Both the position numbers and the translations under genes were made by a program. Under the pieces are notes generated by a model. It saw only the letters and a program-made list of their open reading frames with translations. It was not told the DNA's origin and made no database searches. A DNA stretch of 64,000 bases from Microbacterium sp. zg-Y1090 (GTDB taxonomy: Bacteria; Actinomycetota; Actinomycetes; Actinomycetales; Microbacteriaceae), in assembly GCF_030246945.1 (NCBI RefSeq), contig NZ_CP126742.1, positions 2,108,001 through 2,172,000 of the forward strand. The letters are read 5' to 3'. Shown one piece after another: positions 45,749-62,188 of this stretch (position 1 is the stretch's first letter; the number at the start of each line of letters is the position of its first letter).

Positions 45749-47628
45749 CACGCCTCCGGGTCGTGGTCGAAGAGCGTCTCGCTCTTCGGGTCGATCGAGT
45801 CATCGGATGCCGGCGCCTCGGCGTCAGGATCCGGCGCCACCTGCGGCTCGGACTCGAACTCGGAAACCGGCTCCGACGACGCCTGCGCCTCATCAGCAAC
45901 CGCCTCATCAGCAACCGCCTCATCAGCGGACTGCGGCGCGATGTCGTCTTCCTCGAGCGTGATCTCCTCCACCTCGTCGACGACCTGCACCTCGTCATCG
46001 GCCGGGCCGCCGAGGGCCGCCTCGATGACCTCGGCGGCGACGACCGCGCGACGCTGCCACTCGGCGGCCTCGCTGTCGCGGCCGAGTTCTTCGAGCACGG
46101 CGGCGCGGGCGGCGAAGAGCGCGGGGCTCCACTCGAACGCCCGGTCGGGGTCGAGTTCGGGGATGTCGAGTTCGGTGAGCGCACGCTCCGGCTGGCCGAG
46201 GTCCAGCTGAGCGCCGGACATGGCGATGGCCAGCTCCACGCGCGCGGGCGTGGGGAGGGTCGCGCGATCGACGGAGCGCCCGACCTCGAGCGCACGGTCG
46301 GGACGACCGACGCCTCGCTCGCTGTCGACCATCAGCGCGATCTGGTCGTCGCGTCCGGAGATGCGGCGGTAGGTGCGCAGCTCCCGCAGCGCCAGGGCGA
46401 AGTCGCCGATGGCGTACGCGGTGATCGCGGCCGTCTCGCGTGCGACGGCGATCCTGCCGGCACGACGGGTGGCCGCCAGCGCGTGCTCGTGCGCCAGCTG
46501 AGGGTCCTCGTCGATGAGCTTTGCTGCCATCGCGAGGTGGCGGCCGACCTGCTCGGCGTTCTCCTTGCTCAGGGTCTTCAGCTCGTTGCGCGCCGACGGA
46601 TGCAAGTCGCGTGCGGTGACCTCATCGGGGATCTGCGGTCCGGACTCGCGCTGCTCCTGCGGCGGTCGCGAGACGCGCCGATCGTCGCGGGCGTCGAAGG
46701 GGCGGCCACCGCCGTCGCGAGGGGCGTAGGGCTTGCGGTCGCCATCACGCTTCTCGTACGGGCGACGCTCACCATCGCGGGGCGGGTACGACTTCCGCTC
46801 ACCATCGCGCGGCGGGTAGGACCGACGCTCGCCATCGCGAGGCGGGTACGACTTACGCTCACCATCACGGGGCGGATACGACCGACGCTCACCATCGCGG
46901 GGCGGGTACGACTTCCGCTCACCATCGCGCGGCGGGTAGGACCGACGCTCGCCATCGCGCGGCGGGTAGGACTTACGCTCACCATCACGGGGCGGATACG
47001 ACCGACGCTCACCGTCGCGAGGGGCGTACGGCTTGCGGTCGCCGTCGCGCGGCGGGTAGGACTTACGCTCACCATCGCGGGGAGGGTACGACCGACGCTC
47101 ACCGTCGCGAGGGGCGTACGGCTTGCGGTCGCCGTCGCGCGGCGGGTAGGACTTACGCTCACCGTCGCGGGGAGGGTACGACTTCCGCTCGCCGTCGCGG
47201 AGAGGATACGACCGACGCTCACCATCACGAGGCGCAGACGGCTTGCGATCGCCGTCGCGCGGCGCGTAGGACTTACGCTCACCATCACGGGGAGGGTACG
47301 ACTTCCGCTCACCGTCTCGAGGCGCATAGGGCTTCCGCTCGCCGTCGCGGGGCGCATAGGGCTTCCGCTCGCCGTCGCGGGGCGGGTAGGAGCGACGCTC
47401 ACCATCACGGGGAGCATACGGCTTGCGATCGCCATCGCGCGGCGGGTACGACTTCCGCTCACCGTCACGAGGCGCAGAGGGCCTCCGCTCGCCGTCGCGC
47501 TTGACGAAGGGCTTACGCTCCCCCTCGCGCTTCTCGTGCGGCTTGTTCTGGCCAGTGTTTCGCCGGTCCGCGGATGCGCCCTTGGGTCGCTGGCGCGCTC
47601 CGTCGTCCGGTCGCTGCTCGTCCGTCAT
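45748..47628 (-). CDS. TPR-like protein with about 27 Arg/Asp decapeptide repeats
   Basis: Protein of 626 residues in three parts. Residues 1-45 are basic and polar. About 27 tandem decapeptides follow (consensus RDGERKSYPP with RDGDRKPYAP variants, about 46.7-47.5 kb), giving a disordered, highly charged, Tyr-containing domain. Then comes a helical tetratricopeptide-like domain (ARDLHPSARNELKTLSKENA onward to about residue 520), followed by an acidic tail rich in Glu, Asp and Ser with repeats of ADEAV. ATG at 47628 has GGAAGGAG upstream; an earlier in-frame start reaches into the rRNA terminator and is rejected. The basic repeat tract suggests RNA or polyanion binding. The gene directly follows the rRNA operon and starts the housekeeping run. 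Confidence 0.85.
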   Translation of the reverse strand: MTDEQRPDDGARQRPKGASADRRNTGQNKPHEKREGERKPFVKRDGERRPSAPRDGERKSYPPRDGDRKPYAPRDGERRSYPPRDGERKPYAPRDGERKPYAPRDGERKSYPPRDGERKSYAPRDGDRKPSAPRDGERRSYPLRDGERKSYPPRDGERKSYPPRDGDRKPYAPRDGERRSYPPRDGERKSYPPRDGDRKPYAPRDGERRSYPPRDGERKSYPPRDGERRSYPPRDGERKSYPPRDGERRSYPPRDGERKSYPPRDGERRSYPPRDGERKSYPPRDGERRPYEKRDGDRKPYAPRDGGGRPFDARDDRRVSRPPQEQRESGPQIPDEVTARDLHPSARNELKTLSKENAEQVGRHLAMAAKLIDEDPQLAHEHALAATRRAGRIAVARETAAITAYAIGDFALALRELRTYRRISGRDDQIALMVDSERGVGRPDRALEVGRSVDRATLPTPARVELAIAMSGAQLDLGQPERALTELDIPELDPDRAFEWSPALFAARAAVLEELGRDSEAAEWQRRAVVAAEVIEAALGGPADDEVQVVDEVEEITLEEDDIAPQSADEAVADEAVADEAQASSEPVSEFESEPQVAPDPDAEAPASDDSIDPKSETLFDHDPEA

Positions 47629-47664
47629 CTCGGCTCCTTCCCTATTTGCTTGTAAACGCGAAAA

Positions 47665-47686
47665 GGCCACCCAACTCTGGGTGGCC
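47665..47686 (-). terminator. Terminator of the rRNA operon
   Basis: GGCCACCC and GGGTGGCC form an eight-pair stem around six bases, followed on the minus strand by TTTTCGCG. It lies 16 bases beyond the 5S gene. Confidence 0.85.
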
Positions 47687-47701
47687 ATTTCACGGAAGAA
47701 G

Positions 47702-47818
47702 TCCGGCGGTGTCCTACTCTCCCACAGGGTCCCCCCTGCAGTACCATCGGCGCTGAGAGGCTTAGCTTCCGGGTTCGGTATGTGTCCGGGCGTTTCCCTC
47801 TCGCTATGGCCGCCGAAA
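47702..47818 (-). rRNA. rrf: 5S ribosomal RNA
   Basis: The minus strand reads GTTTCGGCGGCCATAGCGAG at the 5' side, CCGAACCCGGAAGCTAAG in loop A/B and ends AGTAGGACACCGCCGGAC, the 5S consensus. The two ends pair through GGCGG/CCGCC. Boundaries are accurate to a few bases. Confidence 0.95.
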
Positions 47819-47926
47819 CACTATTGATGTTTCAGTCTGCACACAACAAAAGATTGTTGTCATGCGGTTCTCGACCGTACATCGAGAACCACTCAGTGGA
47901 CGCGTAGCACCTCAAACGGGTGTGTT

Positions 47927-52987
<5,061 letters not shown>

Positions 52988-53155
52988 AAATACTGACAAC
53001 GACCGGAAAAAGGCCGAAGCAGCGAGTTTGAACTGACCAAATGGATGTCATTACTGACTTATCCGTTGCCGACACCGAAGTGCCGGACTTTGATCCAAAG
53101 GAATCTCACCCGGTAAAAACCGGGACGAGGTTATTTGGCATTTGACAAGTGCACG

Positions 53156-53173
53156 CTGTTGAGTTCTCAAGGA
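53156..53173 (-). promoter_or_regulatory. boxA-like antitermination element in the rRNA leader
   Basis: Minus strand TCCTTGAGAACTCAACAG, the same core TTGAGAACT as in the 16S-23S spacer. Such boxA elements recruit Nus factors in actinobacterial rRNA operons. Confidence 0.65.
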
Positions 53174-53226
53174 TCGGATGCTCCTGCTGTTCGGCCTCTC
53201 GACCTCCCCCGCAGGGCAACTTCTCT

Positions 53227-53254
53227 ATCTTACCCATCTCGCGGCGCTTGTCAA
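53227..53254 (-). promoter_or_regulatory. Main rRNA promoter
   Basis: TTGACA (53249-53254), 16-base spacer and TAAGAT (53227-53232) on the minus strand, about 240 bases upstream of the mature 16S end. A consensus -35 like this is unusual in a GC-rich genome and fits a strong rrn promoter. Confidence 0.8.
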
Positions 53255-53457
53255 ATCGACCAGCCGGCGAGTCGGGGAAGATCCATCCACGTCAAAGACG
53301 CTTCGTTCCGAGGAGCGAGTGGGATGGGTTGTGGCTACTTGAGGGGGCGGGGCCTTCCGGCCGCTTCGCTTTCCCCTGTGGGGCCAACAGAGAAAACATT
53401 ACGCCGCTCCTGCGGTCTCGGCAAATCAGGCCCGCATCCCGGGTGTGTCGCGCGGAA

Positions 53458-54102
53458 TCACGGGGACAGGAGGGTCTGCACCGCGTCGACGAGCACCGCT
53501 CCCCCGGAGGAGACCAGCGCCTGGGAGACGGCCGACTGACTGATGTCCTCGTCCGCGGCGATCGCACGCTGGGTATGGCCAAGGCATCGCCGGTAGGTGA
53601 TGCGACGTGCGCGCTCCCCCATGGCGGAGATCAGCTGGTCGCGGGTGAGGAGTGCGGCATTGGCCAGTCGGACGGACTGGGCTGTGGCGGCATCCTCCCC
53701 TTCTGCGGCGACCGCCCACGTGCGCGACGACGGGAGAGCGCGGCTCTGCTTGGCGTGCACGATGTCGATGGCCGCCCGCGCAGCCCACCAGGCCGGCCCC
53801 TCGGAGATGGTGCCGACCGCCGTCGACGGCACGTCGCGGACGGGCCCCACCCCGATGCCGAAGCGGCACTCGATGCCATCGGGAAGAGCGAGACGCAGCA
53901 GCAGGGTGGCCGTGGTCGCCCCGACGAGGGTGGGGTAGACCCCCTGCAACTCATCGCCCACGATGGGGCGCAGCGGCCGGTCGGCGAGCGGAAAGTCCGC
54001 CTCCACCCGTGCGATCGCCGCATCCAGGGCGGCCTGCGCGGTCGCCCGGTCCGGCAACCGGCGCGAGCCGACGATGTCTGCGATCACCGCTGCGTGGCTC
54101 AT
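53458..54102 (-). CDS. SatD-family protein with C-terminal HTH
   Basis: Protein of 214 residues of the SatD family. The first half has AVIADIVGSRRLPDR and the VGDELQGVYPTLVGATTATL segment, reminiscent of nucleotide-cyclase-like folds, and the C-terminus has a helix-turn-helix, YRRCLGHTQRAIAADEDISQ then SAVSQALVSSG. ATG at 54102 lies six bases after TAGCCT (54109-54114), so it is probably leaderless. The upstream 40 bases are AT-rich with repeated AGTGCTT/TGCTTAT units that may be its own operator. It follows argH by 50 bases. SatD proteins are linked to stress or DNA-related functions only loosely; the role is unknown. Confidence 0.8.
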   Translation of the reverse strand: MSHAAVIADIVGSRRLPDRATAQAALDAAIARVEADFPLADRPLRPIVGDELQGVYPTLVGATTATLLLRLALPDGIECRFGIGVGPVRDVPSTAVGTISEGPAWWAARAAIDIVHAKQSRALPSSRTWAVAAEGEDAATAQSVRLANAALLTRDQLISAMGERARRITYRRCLGHTQRAIAADEDISQSAVSQALVSSGGAVLVDAVQTLLSP

Positions 54103-54108
54103 GCCATA

Positions 54109-54150
54109 AGGCTAGTGCTTATATCTAGAAAATATCAGTGCTTTGCTTAT
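54109..54150 (-). promoter_or_regulatory. AT-rich promoter/operator of satD
   Basis: Plus-strand AGTGCTT at 54114-54120 and 54137-54143, and TGCTTAT at 54116-54122 and 54144-54150, surround TAGCCT (-10, minus) and ATATCTAGA. The repeats suggest autoregulation by the HTH of SatD. Confidence 0.4.
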
Positions 54151-54152
54151 TT

Positions 54153-55592
<1,440 letters not shown>

Positions 55593-56681
55593 CTACCGGG
55601 GCACGACCGCCCGGTCGGGGACGGCCCGGCCCGCCACGACGCCCACCAGCCACTCGAGCGGTCCGCGCCCGATGAGCAGCGCCCACGCCGTGCAGCCGAG
55701 GAGGATTCCGATGGTGATCGGCCAGAACGGCTCCAGCGCACGGAACGCGGCGAGGTCCTGGGTGCGCCCGAGTGCCGCGATCGCCCAGATCACCCAGACG
55801 ACGAGTTGAGCCACATAGGCCGTCAACGGCATCGCACCCGCCGCCCGCAGCGGCAGCACCAGCCACCGCAGCGGCGTGCGGCACAGCAGCAGGCACACCC
55901 CGATCACCGCGATCGCGAAGCCGCCGGATCCGATGACCTCCAGGATGCCGCTGGAGTGCGGTCGCGCCGTCCACGTCGCCGCCCACACCGATGCGCCCTC
56001 TTCGTGTTCGCGCGTGCCCGAGACGGCGGCGAGGCCGTAGCCCGTGAGGGTGAGGGCCGCGCCGGCGACCACGAGACGCAGCTGCACCATCGCGTCCCGC
56101 AGGTCGGTGCGGGCCAGGCCCATCCCCGCGAGGACGAACGCGATCCACACCGGGAACGGATAGTGCCAGCCCAGCAGCAGCGACACGTCCCCGCCCACCG
56201 GCGTCCCCCACCACGGGAGCATGTCCAGTGCGGCCTGCACGAACGGCATCGTCACCGCGCAGCCCGCGGCGACGAGGAACAGGGTGCGGGCGGACAGCCG
56301 GGTGAACGGCAGCGACAGGAGGAACAGCAGTGCGTACGCGGGCAGGATGACGAAGACCGGCACGCCGGTGGCGATCAGCGCGAGGCCGATCAGGTACAGC
56401 ATCCCGGCACGCAGGGCCAGCCGCGCCCGCGCGCTGCGCATGCGCTCGCCCGTCAGCGGGGTTCGTCCCCCGGTGACGATGCCGACCGACACCCCGGCGA
56501 GCGTGGCGAAGAGGATGGACGAGCGGCCGTCCACGATTCCCGTCCAGGGTGCGGCCTCAGCCACGCGCTCGTCGAGCAGGTGCGCGGCGAGCATGCCGAC
56601 GATCGCGAGCCCCCGTGCCAGATCGATCCCGGCCAGCCGGCCGGGCGCGTCCAGTCGGGTTACCCCTGCCGCAGCAGCCAC
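55593..56681 (-). CDS. DUF1624/DUF418-type membrane acyltransferase-like protein
   Basis: Integral membrane protein of 362 residues with about ten helices. The start region [22 protein letters not shown] is the hallmark of the heparan-alpha-glucosaminide N-acetyltransferase-like DUF1624 family; the C-terminal [18 protein letters not shown] resembles DUF418. Members are thought to transfer acyl groups across the membrane to sugars or wall components. GTG at 56681 overlaps the end of argF by 22 bases; a later start is possible. Its place between argF and argH is atypical and suggests it was inserted into the arginine operon. Confidence 0.8.
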   Translation of the reverse strand: MAAAAGVTRLDAPGRLAGIDLARGLAIVGMLAAHLLDERVAEAAPWTGIVDGRSSILFATLAGVSVGIVTGGRTPLTGERMRSARARLALRAGMLYLIGLALIATGVPVFVILPAYALLFLLSLPFTRLSARTLFLVAAGCAVTMPFVQAALDMLPWWGTPVGGDVSLLLGWHYPFPVWIAFVLAGMGLARTDLRDAMVQLRLVVAGAALTLTGYGLAAVSGTREHEEGASVWAATWTARPHSSGILEVIGSGGFAIAVIGVCLLLCRTPLRWLVLPLRAAGAMPLTAYVAQLVVWVIWAIAALGRTQDLAAFRALEPFWPITIGILLGCTAWALLIGRGPLEWLVGVVAGRAVPDRAVVPR

Positions 56682-57583
56682 ACCAGCAGCGCCTTCTGCG
56701 CGTGCAGCCGATTCTCCGCCTCGTCCCAGACCACGCTCTGCGGCCCGTCGATCACTTCGGCGTCGACCTCGTAACCGCGGTCGGCGGGGAGGCAGTGCAG
56801 GAAGATCGCGTCGGGTGAGGCGAGCGCCATGGTCTCGGCGGTGACCTTGTAGGCGCCGAGGTCGCGCAGGCGCGCGGCCTTCTCCTCCTCCTTGCCCATC
56901 GACACCCAGGTGTCGGTGACGATCACGTCGGCGCCCGCGGCGGCGGCGGCCGGGTCGGTGTACAGCGTCAGCGAGCCGCCCGTCTCGGCGGCGCGACGGT
57001 GTGCGTCGGCGACCACGGATTCCTGCGGGCCGTAGCCCTCGGGAGCGGCGATGCGCACGTGCATGCCGGCGGTCACACCGGCGAGCGCGTAGGAGTGGCC
57101 CATGTTGCTCCGGCCGTCGCCGAAGAACGTCAGCGTGAGCCCGGCGGGGTCGCCCTTGTGCTCGCGGACGGTGAGCAGATCGGCCAGCAGCTGGCACGGG
57201 TGGAAGTCGTCGCTGAGCGCGTTGACGACAGGCACCCGGGTTCCCGCGGCCATCTCCTCGAGCCCTGCCTGCGCGTAGGTGCGCCAGACGATCGCGGCGA
57301 CCTGGCGCTCCAGCACCCGTGCGGTGTCGGCGGGGGTCTCCTTGCCTCCCAACTGGCTGTTGGCCGTGGAGATGATCAGCGGCGAGCCGCCGAGGTCGGC
57401 GATGCCCACCGCGAAAGAGACCCGGGTGCGGGTGGAGGACTTGTCGAAGATCACCGCGACCGTCTGCGGGCCTTCCAGCGGCTTCAGCTTCCAGCGGTCC
57501 TTCTTCAGCGCGACGGCCAGGTCGAGGATCTCGGCCTGTTCGGCGGCGGTCAGGTCGTCGTCGCGCAGCAGGTGGCGGGTCAC
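56660..57583 (-). CDS. argF: Ornithine carbamoyltransferase
   Basis: Enzyme of 307 residues that makes citrulline from ornithine and carbamoyl phosphate. Carbamoyl-phosphate binding is marked by [11 protein letters not shown] near residues 48-58, [12 protein letters not shown] is the HPxQ motif and the ornithine loop is [16 protein letters not shown] at 57583 overlaps the argD stop (GTGA). The biosynthetic operon context favours ArgF over catabolic ArcB. Confidence 0.95.
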   Translation of the reverse strand: MTRHLLRDDDLTAAEQAEILDLAVALKKDRWKLKPLEGPQTVAVIFDKSSTRTRVSFAVGIADLGGSPLIISTANSQLGGKETPADTARVLERQVAAIVWRTYAQAGLEEMAAGTRVPVVNALSDDFHPCQLLADLLTVREHKGDPAGLTLTFFGDGRSNMGHSYALAGVTAGMHVRIAAPEGYGPQESVVADAHRRAAETGGSLTLYTDPAAAAAGADVIVTDTWVSMGKEEEKAARLRDLGAYKVTAETMALASPDAIFLHCLPADRGYEVDAEVIDGPQSVVWDEAENRLHAQKALLVWLLRQG

Positions 57584-58827
57584 GCGGGGGCCTCCTCGGA
57601 GTGGATGGGGGTGTCGTTCGCGGGGTCGTCGAGCAGCAGAGCCTGCTCGACCGTGGACAGGGAGCGCGCGAACAGGTCGGCGAATTCGTCGATCTCGACG
57701 TCGCCGATGGTCAGCGGCGGCGCCAGGCGCACCGTGCGGTCGTTCGCGGCGTTGACGATGAGTCCGTGCTCCTGCGCGGCGGCGACGATCGCGGCGGCGA
57801 CGGGATGCCGCAGGGCGACGCCGATCAGCAGACCCTGCCCGCGGCATCCCTCCACCAGGGGTGAGCCGATCGCGGCGATCGCCTCCCGGATCTGGGGGCC
57901 GCGCGCGGCGGCGTTGCCGACCAGGTCGGCGGACTCGATCTCGGCGAGCACGGCCGAGGCCACGGCTGTGCCGAGCGCATTGCCGCCGAACGTGGACCCG
58001 TGGGTGCCCGGGTAGAACAGCTCCCCGGCTTCGCCGAACGTGATGAGCGCGCCGATCGGGAAGCCGCCGCCGATGCCCTTGGCCACGGTGATGGCGTCGG
58101 GGACGATGCCGGCGTGCTGGAACCCGAACCAGGCGCCGGTGCGTCCGGCGCCGGTCTGGATCTCGTCGATGATGAGCAGCGCGCCGTGCCGGGCGGTGAG
58201 CTCGCGCGCGGCCTGGAGGAAGCCGGCCGGCAGTTCCACCACGCCCGCCTCGCCCTTGATGGGCTCCACGAACAGCGCCGCGACCCGGTCGTCGAGCGCT
58301 GCCTCGAGCGCCTCGACGGTGGAGTCGATGAATTCGACGCCGGGAACCATCGGAAGGAACGGCTCCTGCATGTACGGCTTGCCGGTCAGGGCGAGGGTCC
58401 CCATCGTGCGGCCGTGGAAGGCATCCTTCAGCGCGATGATGCGGGGGCGCTCGGCGCCGCCGTGCAGACGGGCGAGCTTGAAGGCGGCCTCGTTGGCCTC
58501 GGCGCCCGAGTTGGCGAAGTACACCCGGCCGCTCTCGCCGGTGCCGGCCAGGCGCTTGAGGCGCGCGGCGAGCTCGAGCTGGGGCGGCGTGGCGAAGAAG
58601 TTCGACACGTGCGCGAGGGTCGCCGCCTGGGTGGCGACCGCTTCGACGAACGCCGGGTGGGCGTGACCGAGGGAGGTGACGGCGATGCCGGCGAGGAAGT
58701 CGAGGTAGCGGCGCCCCTCGGCATCCCACAGCGACGCGCCCTCCCCGCGCACGAACAGTGCGTACCGATCGCCGACGTTGCGCACCAGATCCCGGCGTGC
58801 GTCGTCCTGCCAGTTGTCCGCGGTCAT
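57580..58827 (-). CDS. argD: Acetylornithine aminotransferase
   Basis: PLP aminotransferase of 415 residues converting N-acetylglutamate semialdehyde to N-acetylornithine. Key segments are [50 protein letters not shown] and the PLP lysine in [18 protein letters not shown] at 58827 overlaps the argB stop (ATGA) and the C-terminus overlaps argF. The final 20 residues are a variable acidic tail. Confidence 0.95.
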   Translation of the reverse strand: MTADNWQDDARRDLVRNVGDRYALFVRGEGASLWDAEGRRYLDFLAGIAVTSLGHAHPAFVEAVATQAATLAHVSNFFATPPQLELAARLKRLAGTGESGRVYFANSGAEANEAAFKLARLHGGAERPRIIALKDAFHGRTMGTLALTGKPYMQEPFLPMVPGVEFIDSTVEALEAALDDRVAALFVEPIKGEAGVVELPAGFLQAARELTARHGALLIIDEIQTGAGRTGAWFGFQHAGIVPDAITVAKGIGGGFPIGALITFGEAGELFYPGTHGSTFGGNALGTAVASAVLAEIESADLVGNAAARGPQIREAIAAIGSPLVEGCRGQGLLIGVALRHPVAAAIVAAAQEHGLIVNAANDRTVRLAPPLTIGDVEIDEFADLFARSLSTVEQALLLDDPANDTPIHSEEAPA

Positions 58828-59723
58828 CCCGCCACCACCTCCGTGCCGATGCCCTGTTCCGTGAAGATCTCCACCAGCAGCGAGTGGGGCTGGCGGCCGT
58901 CGATGATGGCCGCGGTGTCCACTCCCCCGTCCACCGCGTCCAGGCATGCCTGCATCTTCGGGATCATCCCCGACTCCAGGCTCGGCAGCATGGCACGCAG
59001 GTCCGTGGCCGTCAGGTGCGACACCAGCGAGCTGCGGTCGGGCCAGTCGGCGTACAGACCCGGCACATCGGTGAGGATGATGAGCTTCGTCGCCCCGAGC
59101 GCGACGGCGAGCGATGCCGCGGCGGCGTCGGCGTTGACGTTGAGCGACTGGCCGGGGTTGTCCAGGTCGGGCGCGATGCTCGAGACCACCGGGATGCGAC
59201 CGGCGGCGAGCTGATCCAGCACCGGCTGCGGGTCCACCTCGACGACGTCGCCCACGTTGCCGAGGTCATGATCCACCCCGTCGACGTGCACGCGGCGACG
59301 ACGTCCGCCGAACAGGCCGGCGTCCTCGCCCGAGAGGCCGCTGGCGAACGGGCCGTGCGTGTTGATGCGGCTGACCAGCTGCGGGTTGATCTGACCGGTG
59401 AGCACCATCCGCACCACCGAGATCGCCTCGGTGGAGGTGACCCGGTAGCCGCCACGGAACTCGCTCGGGATCTCCAGGCGGTCGAGCATGCGGGAGATCT
59501 GCGGCCCTCCGCCGTGCACGACGACGGGCTTGACCCCGACGAAACGCAGGTACGCGATGTCTTCGGCGAAGGCGTCCTGCAGCTCTTCGGAGACCATGGC
59601 GTTGCCGCCGAACTTGATGACGATGATCTGCTCGCTGAAGCGCTTGAGCCACGGCAGCGACTCGATGAGCACGCCCGCCTTGACCGCGGCCTCTTCGGGG
59701 GTGGTCTGCTGGATGTCGGTCAT
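58824..59723 (-). CDS. argB: Acetylglutamate kinase
   Basis: Amino-acid kinase of 299 residues that phosphorylates N-acetylglutamate. The [11 protein letters not shown] strand, [17 protein letters not shown] and the NINADAAAA-like stretch [18 protein letters not shown] define the active site; [12 protein letters not shown] and [11 protein letters not shown] follow. An N-terminal helix ([12 protein letters not shown]) is present, as in arginine-inhibited hexameric kinases, so feedback control is likely. ATG at 59723 overlaps argJ. Confidence 0.95.
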   Translation of the reverse strand: MTDIQQTTPEEAAVKAGVLIESLPWLKRFSEQIIVIKFGGNAMVSEELQDAFAEDIAYLRFVGVKPVVVHGGGPQISRMLDRLEIPSEFRGGYRVTSTEAISVVRMVLTGQINPQLVSRINTHGPFASGLSGEDAGLFGGRRRRVHVDGVDHDLGNVGDVVEVDPQPVLDQLAAGRIPVVSSIAPDLDNPGQSLNVNADAAAASLAVALGATKLIILTDVPGLYADWPDRSSLVSHLTATDLRAMLPSLESGMIPKMQACLDAVDGGVDTAAIIDGRQPHSLLVEIFTEQGIGTEVVAG

Positions 59724-60877
59724 GAGGAATAGGCGCTGTTCTCGTGGACGTAGTCGTGCGTGAGGTCGTTGGTGAGGATCGTCGCCGCGGCGTCGCCGAC
59801 CTTCAGGTCGATGTGCACGTGCGTTGCGCGGGGGGTGAGGTCGACTTCCTCGCGGGGGCGGTCCGGGCCGCCGGCGGTGCACACGCGCACCCCGTTCATC
59901 CAGACGTCCACGTCGTACGGGTCGAACGCCGCGTCGGTCGTGCCGATCGCCGCCAGCACGCGACCCCAGTTCGGGTCGTTGCCGAAGATGGCGGCCTTGA
60001 ACAGGTTGTTGCGCGCGACCGAGCGTCCCACCGTAACGGCGTCGTCCTCGGTCGCCGCCGCGGTGACCTGGATCGTGATGTCGTGGCTGGCGCCCTCGGC
60101 GTCGCCCTGCAGCTGACGGGCGAGGTCGCTGCAGACCGCGGTGAGCGCGGCGCGGAACGCGTGCGGGTCGGGGACGACGTCGGTGGCACCGCTCGCGAGC
60201 AGCGTCACCTGGTCGTTGGTCGACATGCAGCCGTCGGAATCGAGCCGGTCGAAGCTCACTCGGGTGGCGGCGCGCAGGTGGGCGTCGGCCTCCGCGGCGT
60301 CGAGCACGGCGTCGGTCGTGATCACCACGAGCATGGTCGCCAGGCCAGGAGCGAGCATGCCGGCGCCCTTGGCCATGCCGCCGATCGTCCAGCCCTCCCC
60401 GCGGAAGACGCTGGACTTCTGACGCGAATCGGTGGTCATGATCGCCTGGGCGGCATCGTCGCCACCCTCCGGCGACAGCGCGGCGATGCCCCGCGCGACG
60501 CCGTCGAGCACTTTGGCGCGGAAGACCTCGTCGCCGGTGCCGATCAGGCCGGTGGAGCAGACGAGCACGTCGCCCGCGCTCACCCCGAGCAGTTCTGCCG
60601 TCTTCTCGGCCGTCTGGTGGGTGGTCTGGAAGCCGAACGATCCGGTGAAGCAGTTCGCGCCGCCGGAGTTGAGCACGATGGCCTCGACGACTCCGTCGGC
60701 GATCGCCTGCTGGGACCAGATGATCGGGTTCGCCTTGGCGCGGTTGGTGGTGAACACCGCGGCGCCGACCTTGCGGGGGCCGCGGTTGACGACGATCGCG
60801 ACGTCCTTGTTGCCGCTGGACTTCAGGCCGACGGCCACGCCGGCCGCTTCGAATCCCTGTGCTGCGGTGACGCTCAC
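59720..60877 (-). CDS. argJ: Bifunctional ornithine acetyltransferase / N-acetylglutamate synthase
   Basis: Enzyme of 385 residues that recycles the acetyl group from acetylornithine to glutamate. The self-cleavage site is in [13 protein letters not shown], where cleavage falls between Ala and Thr to give the alpha and beta chains. [22 protein letters not shown] and the C-terminal [18 protein letters not shown] are family signatures. GTG at 60877 overlaps the argC stop (GTGA). Confidence 0.95.
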   Translation of the reverse strand: MSVTAAQGFEAAGVAVGLKSSGNKDVAIVVNRGPRKVGAAVFTTNRAKANPIIWSQQAIADGVVEAIVLNSGGANCFTGSFGFQTTHQTAEKTAELLGVSAGDVLVCSTGLIGTGDEVFRAKVLDGVARGIAALSPEGGDDAAQAIMTTDSRQKSSVFRGEGWTIGGMAKGAGMLAPGLATMLVVITTDAVLDAAEADAHLRAATRVSFDRLDSDGCMSTNDQVTLLASGATDVVPDPHAFRAALTAVCSDLARQLQGDAEGASHDITIQVTAAATEDDAVTVGRSVARNNLFKAAIFGNDPNWGRVLAAIGTTDAAFDPYDVDVWMNGVRVCTAGGPDRPREEVDLTPRATHVHIDLKVGDAAATILTNDLTHDYVHENSAYSS

Positions 60878-61935
60878 GGTGCCACTCCGTTCACGGTCAG
60901 GCCCGTGGCCTCGGGAAGGCCGAGGGCGATGTTCATCGATTGGATCGCCGCGCCGGCGGTGCCCTTGACGAGGTTGTCCACCGCCGCGACGACGACGACG
61001 CGGTTCGCGGCGCGGTCGATCGCGAGGCCCAGCAGCGCGGTGTTGGCGCCGACCACGTCGGCCGTGCGCGGGAAGGTGCCTGCGGGGAGCAGCTGCACGA
61101 ACGGCTCGTCGCGGTACGCCTGTTCCCAGGCGCCGCGGATGTCGGCATCCGTCGCGCCGGGGGCGATGGGGGCCGAGCTCGTGGCGAGGATGCCGCGGGC
61201 CATCGGCACGATCACGGGGGTGAACGAGACGCGGATGCCGGCGGGGTCGGCACTCTCGGAGCTCGCGGCTGCGGCGAGCGCCTGCCGGATCTCGGGAATG
61301 TGCCGATGCGTGCCGCCGACGGCATACGGGTTCGCGCTGCCGAGGACCTCGGCGGCGAGCAGGTTCGGCTTGAGGCTCTTGCCCGCTCCGGACGGTCCGA
61401 CGGCGAGCACCGAGACGATGTCGCCCGGGTCGATGACGCCGGCGGCCACACCGGGCGCGAGGCTGAGGCTGACGGTGGAGGCGTTGCAGCCGGGAGCGGC
61501 GATGCGGCTCGCGCCCACGAGGCGGTGACGCTGCTTCCCGCCGTCGACGAGCAGTTCGGGGACGCCGTAGGCCCACGGTTCCGGGAACGGCCCGCCGTAG
61601 AACTGCTCCCACGCCGCGGCGGACGTGAGACGGTGATCAGCGCCAGCGTCGATGACGAGCGGGGTGTCGGCCAGCGCGTCGGTGTACTGCGCCGACTGCC
61701 CGTGGGGCAGGGCGAGGAACACGATGTCGTGCCCGGCGAGCACCTCGGGCGTGGTCTCCTGCAGCTGCAGGTGGGCCAGCGACCGCAGGTGCGGCTGGTG
61801 GTCGATGAGGGGCTGCCCGGCGTTGGAGTGCGCCGTGACGGTGCGGATCTCGATGTCGGGATGAGCGGCGAGCAGACGCAGGATCTCGCCGCCCGCATAG
61901 CCGGAAGCGCCGGAGACGGCGACCGAATAGGTCAT
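60874..61935 (-). CDS. argC: N-acetyl-gamma-glutamyl-phosphate reductase
   Basis: First gene of the arginine operon, 353 residues, reducing N-acetylglutamyl phosphate. The Rossmann motif [14 protein letters not shown] is at residues 9-22, the catalytic Cys lies in [13 protein letters not shown] and the family end has [18 protein letters not shown] at 61935 follows AAGGTG by five bases. The leader ATGAATACACCTTAAT resembles half of an ARG box and may be bound by ArgR, encoded elsewhere. The five genes C-J-B-D-F all overlap by four bases. Confidence 0.95.
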   Translation of the reverse strand: MTYSVAVSGASGYAGGEILRLLAAHPDIEIRTVTAHSNAGQPLIDHQPHLRSLAHLQLQETTPEVLAGHDIVFLALPHGQSAQYTDALADTPLVIDAGADHRLTSAAAWEQFYGGPFPEPWAYGVPELLVDGGKQRHRLVGASRIAAPGCNASTVSLSLAPGVAAGVIDPGDIVSVLAVGPSGAGKSLKPNLLAAEVLGSANPYAVGGTHRHIPEIRQALAAAASSESADPAGIRVSFTPVIVPMARGILATSSAPIAPGATDADIRGAWEQAYRDEPFVQLLPAGTFPRTADVVGANTALLGLAIDRAANRVVVVAAVDNLVKGTAGAAIQSMNIALGLPEATGLTVNGVAP

Positions 61936-62188
61936 GAATACACCTTAATTGGCTGGGATGCGGGGCCGGTGACGGCGACACCGACGGCGGCTGGACGGCC
62001 GCGCGCAGGGTCGCCTAGAGTCGGCGCCCGTCCCGCCGGCGGCGCGCAGCAGCGATGCTCGAGACGAGCGTCGCGGAGGTGCACACAGCCGAAGGCATGC
62101 CGCGACGATATCCCCCCTCAGCCCTCGGTCGCAAACCCGCGTCGGCTGGGGACGGACCCGGCGGGCGACCCAGGGTGTCCGAGGTGAC
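61936..62188. other. Leader and intergenic region upstream of argC
   Basis: About 250 bases between argC and the epimerase gene. The first 25 bases hold the argC ribosome site and an AT-rich, ARG-box-like stretch. I see no gene or named RNA in the rest. Confidence 0.5.

Noticed and set aside
45763..47655. Long plus-strand frame with repeated Arg/Leu/Thr/Ile peptides
   Set aside because: It mirrors the 30-bp repeat of the minus-strand decapeptide protein; that strand has the ribosome site and the structured C-terminal domain.
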